From Thioclava atlantica (lineage in GTDB: Bacteria > Pseudomonadota > Alphaproteobacteria > Rhodobacterales > Rhodobacteraceae), in assembly GCF_000737065.1 (NCBI RefSeq), contig NZ_AQRC01000004.1, positions 186,001 through 250,000 of the forward strand: DNA of 64,000 nt, given 5' to 3'. The notes beneath the pieces were generated by a model. The model was not told where the DNA came from. It was given only the letters and a program-made list of their open reading frames with translations, and ran no database searches. Shown one piece after another: positions 25,286 to 32,390 of the stretch. A program made the position numbers and the translations under genes. Position 1 is the stretch's first letter. Each line of letters begins with the position of its first letter.

Positions 25286-26065
25286 TCACCCAAACCGCAC
25301 CCTAACGCCCCGGCGGTCCGAGAAGGCCGCCTGCCACTCCATGAACGGAGCATACCACTCCCGGTCCTTTTCATACCCAAGCTGCACGAGCAGATCGAAC
25401 AGCACCGGAAAGCGCGAGAACTGATCGAAAATGCGCGCCCGGTGCTCTTCGCCGCGCCATTTCGCGCGCGCCTTCTCGACCGGCCGCACGCCGTTGAGAG
25501 GCCCCTGCAAGGCGCTCGGAACTTTCGTCGAGCCATAGTCGGAGAAGCTCCCCTCGAATTGCAGATCGAACGCATCACCCAGCTTCGTCTGAATTCTGTC
25601 GGGGTCATTGACCAGATCTTCGTATTTGAGAAGGAAGACCCCCTGGGGGAAGATGCCGGAATTCAGCACGGTCCCGATTGCCTCATGGATCTGCAACAGT
25701 CCCGGCATGATCGGCGCGGGCGCGTCGTCGCCGTCAATGAAATACATCCGATCCGCCGAAATGAAGTAGTCATCCGGCACCGCGGAGTGACGGCTCACGA
25801 GGATGTCGCGCGGGTCGCGCAGCGGCACGATCAGATCGAGCCGCTTCTCGCGACGGTTCGCGCGCGCAACATTCGGAACCTGGAAGATATCGAGCGGGCG
25901 CTTGCTCACCCAATTTCCCGGTCGCGCAATCGTCGCTAGTGCGCTCGTCTCACGGGGCGGTATTTCAAACCCTTTCAGGGTCTCGCGCAGCATATTGTAG
26001 AAAAGCGTCGTTCCCGCGCGCCCGTATCCTGCGATCATGAGGTGACGTGACATGGTCCCGCTCAT
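25286..26065 (-). CDS. Sulfotransferase-family protein in the fliK-flgD operon
   Basis: The 259-residue protein has a PAPS-binding 5'-PSB loop near the N-terminus (GYGRAGTTLFYNMLRETL, about 13-30) and a 3'-PB element RDPRDILVSRHSAV (about 84-97), the two hallmarks of PAPS-dependent sulfotransferases. There is no signal peptide, so it acts in the cytoplasm. Its ATG shares one base with the sigma-factor stop and fliK follows after 13 bases, so it is co-expressed with hook-assembly genes. The acceptor is unknown; flagellin, its glycan or a surface polysaccharide are candidates by inference. A TTG at 26068 is an alternative start. Confidence 0.8.
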   Translation of the reverse strand: MSGTMSRHLMIAGYGRAGTTLFYNMLRETLKGFEIPPRETSALATIARPGNWVSKRPLDIFQVPNVARANRREKRLDLIVPLRDPRDILVSRHSAVPDDYFISADRMYFIDGDDAPAPIMPGLLQIHEAIGTVLNSGIFPQGVFLLKYEDLVNDPDRIQTKLGDAFDLQFEGSFSDYGSTKVPSALQGPLNGVRPVEKARAKWRGEEHRARIFDQFSRFPVLFDLLVQLGYEKDREWYAPFMEWQAAFSDRRGVRVRFG

Positions 26066-26808
26066 CAATTCAGCATCGCGGGGCTGAATCCGCGCTTTTC
26101 GAGATGGCGCTTGAGCCGGGTGAGCGCGCGTTTTTCGACCTGGCGGGCACGCTCCCGGCTCATCTCGAGATCGCGGGCGAGATCGTCGATTGAATCGGGG
26201 GGCGTCTGCAACTTGCGCCGCAGAACGATCTCGCGATCCGGTTCTTCGAGATCGTCCAGCGCATCCCCGAGAACCTCACGCGCCATCCGCGCGGCAGAGG
26301 CGGCGAGGGTCTGCTCCTCGGGCGTGAGATCCGGGCTGCGCATCATCTCCATCATCTCGGCATCGCTGTCGTCGAAAGCCCGGGCATCAAGGGCGACCAC
26401 TCCGGTGAGGACCTGACCGGCCTCGGGATTGTCGAGCCGCCCCATGCGGGCATCGAGATAGACACGGGTCGGCACGTCGATCACCGTCTTGATCCGGGCG
26501 AGCGCGTTGAGCACGCAGGTCATCACCCACCAATGCGAATAGGTCGAAAACCGGACATCCTGCGTGAGATCGAATTTCTCGGCGGCGCGCATCAGGCCGA
26601 TGATCCCCTCGGCCACCAGATCCTCGAGCTCGACCGGGTTGGTCGCCCAGCGACGGGCCTGGGCATATGCCTGACGGACGTGAGAGCGGAGAAGAATCTC
26701 GAGCGAGTCCCGGTCTCCATGTTCCTGCCACCGCGAGATGGCTTGCCGTTCTTCCTCGACATCAAGAAATGGCGCATCAAGTGCAGCACGGAAACTCAAT
26801 GCAAACAT
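26065..26808 (-). CDS. Sigma-70 family factor, RpoH-like, in the flagellar cluster
   Basis: The 247-residue protein has sigma regions 2 and 4: core-binding/-10 recognition with VELEDLVAEGIIGLMRAAEK and RFSTYSHWWVMTCV (about 60-100), and region 4.2 helix-turn-helix with SIDDLARDLEMSRERARQVE (about 210-229). Overall order and length fit the sigma-32 group, but the RpoH box (QRKLFFNLR-like) after region 2.4 is not recognisable. The chosen ATG at 26808 has a GAGGCGGG sequence upstream; a GTG at 26826 is possible. It heads the operon with the sulfotransferase, fliK and flgD, and two perfect CtrA boxes lie upstream. It may replace FliA as a flagellar sigma factor; that is inference. Confidence 0.8.
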   Translation of the reverse strand: MFALSFRAALDAPFLDVEEERQAISRWQEHGDRDSLEILLRSHVRQAYAQARRWATNPVELEDLVAEGIIGLMRAAEKFDLTQDVRFSTYSHWWVMTCVLNALARIKTVIDVPTRVYLDARMGRLDNPEAGQVLTGVVALDARAFDDSDAEMMEMMRSPDLTPEEQTLAASAARMAREVLGDALDDLEEPDREIVLRRKLQTPPDSIDDLARDLEMSRERARQVEKRALTRLKRHLEKRGFSPAMLN

Positions 26809-26882
26809 TAGCCCGCCTCTATCCACTCTTTTATCAAAGAACAGAAGATCATGGGCAAAGCTTTGGAGGAAGCTTTACTTGA

Positions 26883-26897
26883 TTAAAGGGACATTAA
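26883..26897. promoter_or_regulatory. CtrA box 1 upstream of the sigma-factor operon
   Basis: TTAA (26883-26886), 7 bases, TTAA (26894-26897): a perfect full CtrA consensus, 75-89 bases upstream of the sigma-factor ATG. It is the promoter-proximal member of a pair. Confidence 0.65.
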
Positions 26898-26913
26898 TCC
26901 GCAGGTTTTCTGG

Positions 26914-26928
26914 TTAATCTTGGGTTAA
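26914..26928. promoter_or_regulatory. CtrA box 2 upstream of the sigma-factor operon
   Basis: TTAA (26914-26917), 7 bases, TTAA (26925-26928): a second perfect CtrA consensus. It starts exactly 31 bases from box 1, close to three helical turns, so two CtrA dimers could bind on the same DNA face. Confidence 0.65.
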
Positions 26929-26939
26929 CGGGCCATGAG

Positions 26940-26966
26940 GCCGCGCCGCCTGGAGGGCGGCGCGGC
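26940..26966. terminator. Perfect 11-bp GC hairpin upstream of the CtrA boxes
   Basis: GCCGCGCCGCC (26940-26950), a five-base loop and GGCGGCGCGGC (26956-26966) form an uninterrupted 11-base-pair stem. It lies between the end of the orphan gene at 27053 and the CtrA boxes. Neither side has a T run, so it could be a weak terminator for the orphan gene or an insulating structure. Confidence 0.35.
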
Positions 26967-27052
26967 GAACTCATGCTTTTCGTCACCATTGTTTGGTCCG
27001 CCAACCAGACACGGAAGAACTCGTATCGGACCGCTTCCCGCAGCCCTCGTCT

Positions 27053-27466
27053 TCAGAGGCGACCGCTCACAGCGGCACCACCACGATCCCGGCCATCCTC
27101 ATGGACAGCAAAGCCATCGCGCCCACGCGACGCCATCGCCGGCAGCCGGAGGTCCATCGCACGGTCCCCGTTTCCGTGCTTCGCCTCCGCTCCATGTGCG
27201 GGCTCGATGACGATGAGGCTTCCATAGGGAACCTCGATCCCGAGCTCCTCCACGAGAACATCGCCGAGCGAAATCCCGGGCAGAAGCTCTTCCGCCTCGG
27301 GCAGCACCAGAAAGCGGGCATCTTCCCGCGTCGAGCAGAGCACCACCGTCTGCGCAGGCAGAAGCGCAGCCGCCAGCCAGCGCCCTTGGGAGCCCGAACC
27401 ACTTGACGTGCACGTCACGGAACCTTCCCAAATCTGCGCCAACAAATCGTTGTTTTTCATAGACAT
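27053..27466 (-). CDS. Hypothetical small protein next to the sigma-factor operon
   Basis: The open frame from ATG 27466 encodes 137 residues. The first 90 or so look like a genuine soluble protein (NNDLLAQIWEGSVTCTSSGS at the start; then RFLVLPEAEELLPGISLGDV and PYGSLIVIEPA). The last 40 residues are rich in Arg/Gly/Asp and read less convincingly, so the 3' end may be frameshifted or the gene may be shorter. I recognise no family. It is 244 bases upstream of the sigma-factor gene on the same strand and downstream of the degenerate response-regulator gene, so a role in flagellar regulation is possible but unsupported by motifs. Confidence 0.45.
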   Translation of the reverse strand: MSMKNNDLLAQIWEGSVTCTSSGSGSQGRWLAAALLPAQTVVLCSTREDARFLVLPEAEELLPGISLGDVLVEELGIEVPYGSLIVIEPAHGAEAKHGNGDRAMDLRLPAMASRGRDGFAVHEDGRDRGGAAVSGRL

Positions 27467-27811
27467 CCTAGACCCCTGAGTCCCCCTCATTTGCAGCAGC
27501 GACAGATTATCAGCGATTCACCGTCGGGTAAGGTTGAGGATTGTTAAACCGCAAGGCGAGTGAGTCCGGATCGCGCCGGGACGCGCCTTGCGACAGAACC
27601 GCCGGACCAGCGCCTCATCGGCGGCGATCGATGCTCCGAGACACCTATTTTTCAGCGCTTGGCGCCCTAATGGTTGTGTGCACGCCTCTGGCTTCCCACA
27701 GCTTATTGACGCAACGTCCACAATTTGTGGTCTCAAGATCAATCAAGGTGTTGTTAACAATTCGATGCTTGACAGCCGCACCCGCAAAACCTGTTACACA
27801 GACTCGGCGTA
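27467..27811. other. 345-base intergenic stretch between response-regulator gene and orphan gene
   Basis: No convincing gene is seen. The stretch contains a 10-base palindrome TTGTTAACAA (27751-27760), an imperfect dyad CCACAATTTGTGG (27718-27730), and a TTAA half-site near 27544. These AT-rich elements probably belong to the promoter of the orphan gene at 27053-27466, which is read leftwards. Confidence 0.4.
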
Positions 27812-28561
27812 TCAACCCTGGGTTGCAAGCGCCTGTCGTTTTCCCGCGGGAATCTCGTAGAAGGAATACCCGGCGGCGCGCACCGTTTCGACCACGTACC
27901 TCTCGCCGAAGGCATCGCGCAGTTTCTTGCGGATCTTCGTGATATGAACGTCGAATTTCCGGTCCCCATAGACCCACAGGCATTTGTCGATCCGGCGGGA
28001 AAGCGCGTCGCGTGTGACGATGCGTCCACCGCTCCGGATGAGTTCGCGCATGATCTCCGCTTCCATCGGCGTGAGCTGCACAGCCTCCGCCGCATCGGGC
28101 ACGGTGAGCCGATTATCCTTGTCGATCCTGAGGCGGGCGACGCGTTTCTCCTCGCCCGGCAGGTTCAGGGGCAGACCATCCCCCGCCCGGAGCCAGAGCC
28201 GCGCCGCCAGCTCCCTCTCGGTATAGGGCTCTCGGATCACGTCATCGGCGCCCGCCAGGATCATCTCGGCGGCAAGATCCCCGCCCGGAGAGGGCTCGAT
28301 GAAAATGACAAGGCTCTCCATCGGGCCGACGCGTGCGGTGCGTATCAGATCCGCCGCACCGTCCGGCTGCGCAAGGCTGATCAGCACGACCCGTGGATTG
28401 CCGCCCGACAGGAGGTGTTGTTCGGCCTCTCGCGCGCACGCGAAGGGCAAGGCCTCCCAGCCGCAATACTCGAGAAAGAAGCGGGCCAACTGCTGTTGCT
28501 TCGCCTCTTCTTCCGCGACGATGATGACGTTCTGTCTCCGCGTGGCATCCATGCCGGACAA
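27812..28561 (-). CDS. OmpR-family regulator with degenerate receiver domain
   Basis: The 249-residue protein has a receiver-like domain (about 8-125) and a normal OmpR/PhoB winged helix (about 155-240: LTPMEAEIMRELIRSGGRIV, FDVHITKIRKKLRD, VETVRAAGYSFYEI). The phosphoacceptor Asp is replaced by Ser (RVVLISLAQP), the switch Ser/Thr by Glu (LVIFIEPS) and the conserved Lys by Glu (DDVIREPY), so phosphorylation is very unlikely. The TTG at 28561 is favoured because GGGAG stands 7 bases upstream; an ATG at 28552 lacks a Shine-Dalgarno sequence. The gene is divergent from the mucR-like pair and convergent with none; no histidine kinase is nearby. CtrA-, FtcR- or other regulator family membership cannot be fixed without alignment. 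Confidence 0.8.
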   Translation of the reverse strand: MSGMDATRRQNVIIVAEEEAKQQQLARFFLEYCGWEALPFACAREAEQHLLSGGNPRVVLISLAQPDGAADLIRTARVGPMESLVIFIEPSPGGDLAAEMILAGADDVIREPYTERELAARLWLRAGDGLPLNLPGEEKRVARLRIDKDNRLTVPDAAEAVQLTPMEAEIMRELIRSGGRIVTRDALSRRIDKCLWVYGDRKFDVHITKIRKKLRDAFGERYVVETVRAAGYSFYEIPAGKRQALATQG

Positions 28562-28881
28562 GAGGCAACTCCCGAATCCCTCGGCGCTTGCGGGCGAGCA
28601 TTCATTCTCTCGCCTTATCCCTGCAGCGCTCTTTTATTTCGAATAGCGCGAGATGCCGGGCACGGTGACGGAGCGTAAATCCGCCTAGCCTGAATTGTTC
28701 GCGTTTTCGAATTTCCCTACCTGCTATATGCGATAATTCACGTTTTTATGCCTGACAAGCCGAGCGCGGGCCCCAGATCGCGGCTTGGCCGCGGCATTTT
28801 GTCGAAAAGCCCGAATTCTTTGACCTAACTTTAAGAATTTCTTCAATCTTTCCCTAGAGACAAAAGAGTGTGAGGGCAAAC
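28562..28881. other. 320-base divergent promoter region between degenerate regulator and mucR-like genes
   Basis: No gene is seen. The right part is AT-rich and holds an inverted repeat ATTCTT (28815-28820) / AAGAAT (28833-28838), related to the CAAAGAA elements of other flagellar upstream regions. It is a plausible target for MucR, which prefers AT-rich DNA, or for one of the degenerate response regulators. Confidence 0.4.
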
Positions 28882-29151
28882 ATGACGCATCAACCCCCAC
28901 CCCGGGCCGGTGAGCCCGGGGCTTCCCGCATCCCTGCGGTGCCGGTTTCCGAAAGTGTGCTTCCGGATCGCCTGATCTGTCTGGAGACCGGCCGGTCCAT
29001 CAAGATGCTGAAGCGTCATCTGAAAAACCTGCTCGGAATGACGGTCGAGGAATACCGTGCAAAATGGGGCCTTCCGGCGGATTACCCGACCAGCGCACCC
29101 GAATATCAACTCGCCAAACAGCGCTGGCTGACGCGGGGCAAATTGCACTGA
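28882..29151 (+). CDS. MucR/Ros-family small protein lacking part of the zinc site
   Basis: The 89-residue protein has the MucR core: VPVSESVLPDRLICLETGRS, then KMLKRHLKNLLGMTVEEYRA and KWGLPADYPTSAPEYQLAKQ. Compared with canonical Ros/MucR (Cys-x2-Cys ... His-x3/4-His), only the first Cys and the first His remain; the second Cys is Thr and the second His is absent. Zinc-independent MucR relatives are known in Mesorhizobium, so the protein may still fold. The ATG at 28882 has GAGGG upstream; a GTG at 28870 is possible. A complete MucR follows at 29321. Confidence 0.8.
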   Translation: MTHQPPPRAGEPGASRIPAVPVSESVLPDRLICLETGRSIKMLKRHLKNLLGMTVEEYRAKWGLPADYPTSAPEYQLAKQRWLTRGKLH

Positions 29152-29320
29152 GGCCCAGCCGCGCGCCCGAAGCGCCATCCGGACCAATTCTGCGCAGAAC
29201 ATACGTCTCGTCAGGAAAACCAAGAACAGAGATGCACGTTCATTGACAGAAAAACGGGTTAACCCTACCTTTCCCTATTCATCCGGGGTGAGTGCAAATT
29301 TTAAGCAGCGGAGAGACAAG

Positions 29321-29785
29321 ATGCCCAAGGAACGGCCCACGGATGCAGCAAGCATTATCGCGACAGTCGCTGCAGCCTATGCCTCCCGTCAGGACGTGAC
29401 GGCGGATCAGGTGGTCGACCTCGTGGCCAAGCTTTCCGCGCAGTTCGGCGATGATCTTCACGACGCCACGGCCTCGCTTGCCGCGGATGCGACTGCACCA
29501 GGCCCGAGCCCGGCGAGGCCGCAACCCGCGATCCCGGTGAAAGAGGCCGTCACCGAAGACAAGGTCTACTGCCTGTGCTGCGGGCGCGGCTTCAAGATGC
29601 TCAAACGCCATCTCGGCTCGGAACACGGGCTGAGCGAAGACGAGTATCGCGCCCTCTTCAACCTGCCCGCGGACATGCCGCTTGTCGCCCCCAGCTATTC
29701 GGCGCGAAAGGCGGCCTATGCGAAGAAGGTCGGGCTGGGAAAACACAGCCGCGAGGACGGCGACAAGTCCCCTCACGACGCCTGA
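29321..29785 (+). CDS. mucR: MucR/Ros-family zinc-finger transcriptional regulator
   Basis: The 154-residue protein has an N-terminal helical oligomerisation region (about 1-60: DAASIIATVAAAYASRQDVT), a linker, and a C-terminal zinc-finger domain with intact ligands (VYCLCCGRGFKMLKRHLGSE: Cys-x2-Cys, His-x4-His) followed by LPADMPLVAPSYSARKAAYA. MucR proteins repress or activate motility, exopolysaccharide and cell-cycle genes in alphaproteobacteria and bind AT-rich DNA. The ATG at 29321 is preceded by CGGAGAGA. It lies between the zinc-deficient paralogue and motB. Confidence 0.9.
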   Translation: MPKERPTDAASIIATVAAAYASRQDVTADQVVDLVAKLSAQFGDDLHDATASLAADATAPGPSPARPQPAIPVKEAVTEDKVYCLCCGRGFKMLKRHLGSEHGLSEDEYRALFNLPADMPLVAPSYSARKAAYAKKVGLGKHSREDGDKSPHDA

Positions 29786-29992
29786 TCCCCGTATCAGCGA
29801 CCGGCAAGAACGCGGCACGGAAAGGCATCCGAAGCCGCTGTTTCGCGGTTTTGTTTCCAGATCATGAACGAATATCGCCCTTTTTTGGCCACCATTTGAG
29901 CCGACAACCCTCAACGTAGGGAGTGCCGCAGAAGCATTTCCCGCGAGCAGACAGCTGGTCCGGAGAACCAGCGGGTTGGGAAAGGGCAAGGC

Positions 29993-31132
29993 ATGGCACG
30001 GTCGAATCAGGCACCGATTGTACTGAAGCGGACAGATGAAGATCACGAGTCCGAGCATCACGGCGGAGCTTGGAAAGTCGCCTATGCCGACTTCATGACC
30101 GCGATGATGGCCTTCTTCATGCTGATGTGGATCCTGTCCATTTCCGATGAGAACCAGCTCACGGGAATCGCGGATTACTTCGCACCCGCGAAGGTCGAGA
30201 TGCAGGCCCCCGGCGGCACCGGTCCGCTCGCGGGCGAAACCATCGGCCCGAAAGGGGTCATGAACGCCTCGCGCGCGAATGATGCGATTCCCGCCAATCC
30301 CGGCGTCGGAGCTACGACCGATCCGTCGACCGCGATGGCGAACGCCTCGGCCAGCTCCAATGCAAACGCGCCCGAGGCGAAGATCGAGAAAGTCGCGGCA
30401 ACGGCGCAGGGTCAGGCCACGACCCAGGACAACGCGGAGAACGGCGCGAAATCCGCCGCCGCCACGCCGCGCGCTCTCGATGATGCTCGCTTCGACGCGC
30501 TGCAGGCCCGCATCACGCAGGCGATCCAGCGTGTCCCGGATCTGCGCCCGCTCCAGCAGAACGTCATCTTCCGGCGCACGCCCGACGGGCTGAATATCGA
30601 GGTCGTCGATCAGGCCGGAAAAGCCATGTTCGCCTCGGGCAGCGCGAAGATCGACGGCCCCACGCTGGCCCTGATGGACCAACTCGGGCGCGCGCTTTCC
30701 GATCTTCCCAATGACGTGCTGATCGCAGGCCATACCGACTCGGTGCCCTATCAGAACGCGAACGGCACCTATGGAAACTGGGAATTGTCTTCCGATCGCG
30801 CCAATGCGACGCGCCGGGCGCTTGTCGCCGCCGGTGTCGCCTCGCAGCGCATCACCCGGATCTCGGGCCTGTCGGATACGGACCCGCTCAAGCCCCAGGA
30901 TCCCCGCGATCCCTCGAACCGGCGGATCACGGTCACCCTCGCCTATCTCCAGCCGGAGAATGGCGCACCCGCGACGCAGCTTCAGGCGAACGCTTCGATC
31001 CCCTCCCCGCAGAGCGCCGCGGTCGAGCAGAAAGCCCCCGACGCCGGCGCGCCTGCAACGCAAGCAACCGCCGATGAGCCGCAGAAGTTCAGCTCCATCG
31101 CCCTCGACGATCTGCGTAGCGCCTTGCAGTAA
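29993..31132 (+). CDS. motB: Flagellar stator protein MotB
   Basis: The 379-residue protein has the MotB N-terminus with one membrane helix and the proton-path Asp (KVAYADFMTAMMAFFMLMWI, about 28-47), a long Ala-rich periplasmic linker, and an OmpA-like peptidoglycan-binding domain (about 210-325) with FASGSAKIDGPTLALMDQLG, AGHTDSVPYQN and ANATRRALVAAGVASQRITR. MotA is not adjacent, unusual because motA and motB are normally paired; its gene must be elsewhere. A GC hairpin follows the stop. Confidence 0.95.
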   Translation: MARSNQAPIVLKRTDEDHESEHHGGAWKVAYADFMTAMMAFFMLMWILSISDENQLTGIADYFAPAKVEMQAPGGTGPLAGETIGPKGVMNASRANDAIPANPGVGATTDPSTAMANASASSNANAPEAKIEKVAATAQGQATTQDNAENGAKSAAATPRALDDARFDALQARITQAIQRVPDLRPLQQNVIFRRTPDGLNIEVVDQAGKAMFASGSAKIDGPTLALMDQLGRALSDLPNDVLIAGHTDSVPYQNANGTYGNWELSSDRANATRRALVAAGVASQRITRISGLSDTDPLKPQDPRDPSNRRITVTLAYLQPENGAPATQLQANASIPSPQSAAVEQKAPDAGAPATQATADEPQKFSSIALDDLRSALQ

Positions 31133-31153
31133 CCCCGACCGCCAAGATTTCTT

Positions 31154-31181
31154 AGCCGGCGCAGCCCTGAGCGCGCCGGCT
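31154..31181 (+). terminator. Hairpin downstream of motB
   Basis: AGCCGGCGC and GCGCCGGCT form a perfect nine-base-pair stem with a ten-base loop, 21 bases after the motB stop, followed by CGCTTGTCTT. The T-tract is weak, but position and stability fit the end of the flagellar cluster. Confidence 0.5.
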
Positions 31182-31348
31182 CGCTTGTCTTCAGGAGACA
31201 GGGATAGGCGCTCGGACCGTCCCGCCGAGCGCAGAAGGTCCAGCTCACATCACCGGCACATCACGGCGGGAGCGGGGCCGGATGCAAAGCGCCCTTGCGC
31301 GCACCCGCATCCGGGACGGGCGCACTCACGGCGCCCGCAGGTCCGGCT

Positions 31349-32221
31349 TCAGATCAGCCCGGCATGCTCCATCGCCGCTTCGATCGCCGCCTTGGTCTCC
31401 GGCAGCAACTCGGTCAGCGGCAGGCGCACTTCGGCCGAGCACAGGCCGAGCTTCGACATCGCGTATTTCGCACCTGCCACGCCCGGCTCGAGGAAGATCG
31501 CCATGTGCAGCGGCATCAGCTTGTCCTGGTAGCCGAGCGCCTTCGCGTAATCGCCCGCGAGCGTCGCCTCCTGGAACTCGGCGCAAAGCTTGGGCGCCAC
31601 GTTCGCGGTAACCGAGATGCAGCCCACCCCGCCATGCGCGTTGAAGCCGAGCGCGGTCGCGTCCTCGCCCGAGAGCTGGATGAAATCGGCACCGCAGGTC
31701 GCGCGCTGCATCGAGACCCGCTCGAGCTTGCCCGTCGCGTCCTTCACGCCGATGATCCGTTCCAGCTTCGCCAGCACGCCCATCGTCTCGGGGATCATGT
31801 CGATCACCGACCGGCCCGGGATGTTGTAGATGATGATCGGCAGCTCGCAGGCATCGTGCAGCGCGGTGTAATGCGCCACCAGACCGCGCTGCGTGGGCTT
31901 GTTGTAATAGGGCGTCACGACAAGCGCGGCATCGGCACCGGTCTTGGCGGCGTGCTGGATCAGCTCCACCCCCTCGGCGGTCGAGTTCGACCCGGCCCCG
32001 GCGATCACCGGGATGCGGCCCTTCGCGGCCTTCACCACCTCGGTGATGACGGTCATGTGCTCGTCATGGCTCAACGTGGGGCTTTCGCCCGTGGTGCCCA
32101 CCGGCACGAGGCCGTGGCTGCCCTGCTCGATGTGCCATTCGACGAGTTTCTTGAGCGTGTCCAGATCCAGCTCGCCGTTCTTGAACGGCGTGATGAGTGC
32201 AGGCAGGGACCCTTTGAACAT
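31349..32221 (-). CDS. dapA: 4-hydroxy-tetrahydrodipicolinate synthase DapA
   Basis: The 290-residue enzyme condenses pyruvate with aspartate semialdehyde in the lysine/diaminopimelate pathway. It shows the family motifs [19 protein letters not shown], the catalytic Tyr in [10 protein letters not shown] and the Schiff-base Lys in [14 protein letters not shown]. Length and order are normal. The ATG at 32221 starts [13 protein letters not shown]; the longer open frame upstream is a shadow. It is divergent from the lytic transglycosylase gene, with 169 bases between. Confidence 0.97.
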   Translation of the reverse strand: MFKGSLPALITPFKNGELDLDTLKKLVEWHIEQGSHGLVPVGTTGESPTLSHDEHMTVITEVVKAAKGRIPVIAGAGSNSTAEGVELIQHAAKTGADAALVVTPYYNKPTQRGLVAHYTALHDACELPIIIYNIPGRSVIDMIPETMGVLAKLERIIGVKDATGKLERVSMQRATCGADFIQLSGEDATALGFNAHGGVGCISVTANVAPKLCAEFQEATLAGDYAKALGYQDKLMPLHMAIFLEPGVAGAKYAMSKLGLCSAEVRLPLTELLPETKAAIEAAMEHAGLI

Positions 32222-32390
32222 GACACGCTCCTTGGTGTTGTGGGCGCCGGGAACGGGATTCGTCTCGGCGGAAATCGGCCGGGTTATAGGCGCTCGCGCA
32301 GCCCTTGCCAACTTGTGAATCATCCACATCTGTGCGACCTCGTATCCCAAGAACACAGCGGCACGATCCCGCGCATAACGAAGAGCAGCG

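Noticed and set aside
27518-27860. Short frames on both strands in the gap right of the orphan gene
   Set aside because: They lack start signals and family resemblance and overlap the AT-rich palindromes; treated as intergenic.
29279-31063. A 594-codon minus-strand frame opposite mucR and motB
   Set aside because: The plus-strand proteins have intact family motifs; the minus frame has none and shows shadow composition.
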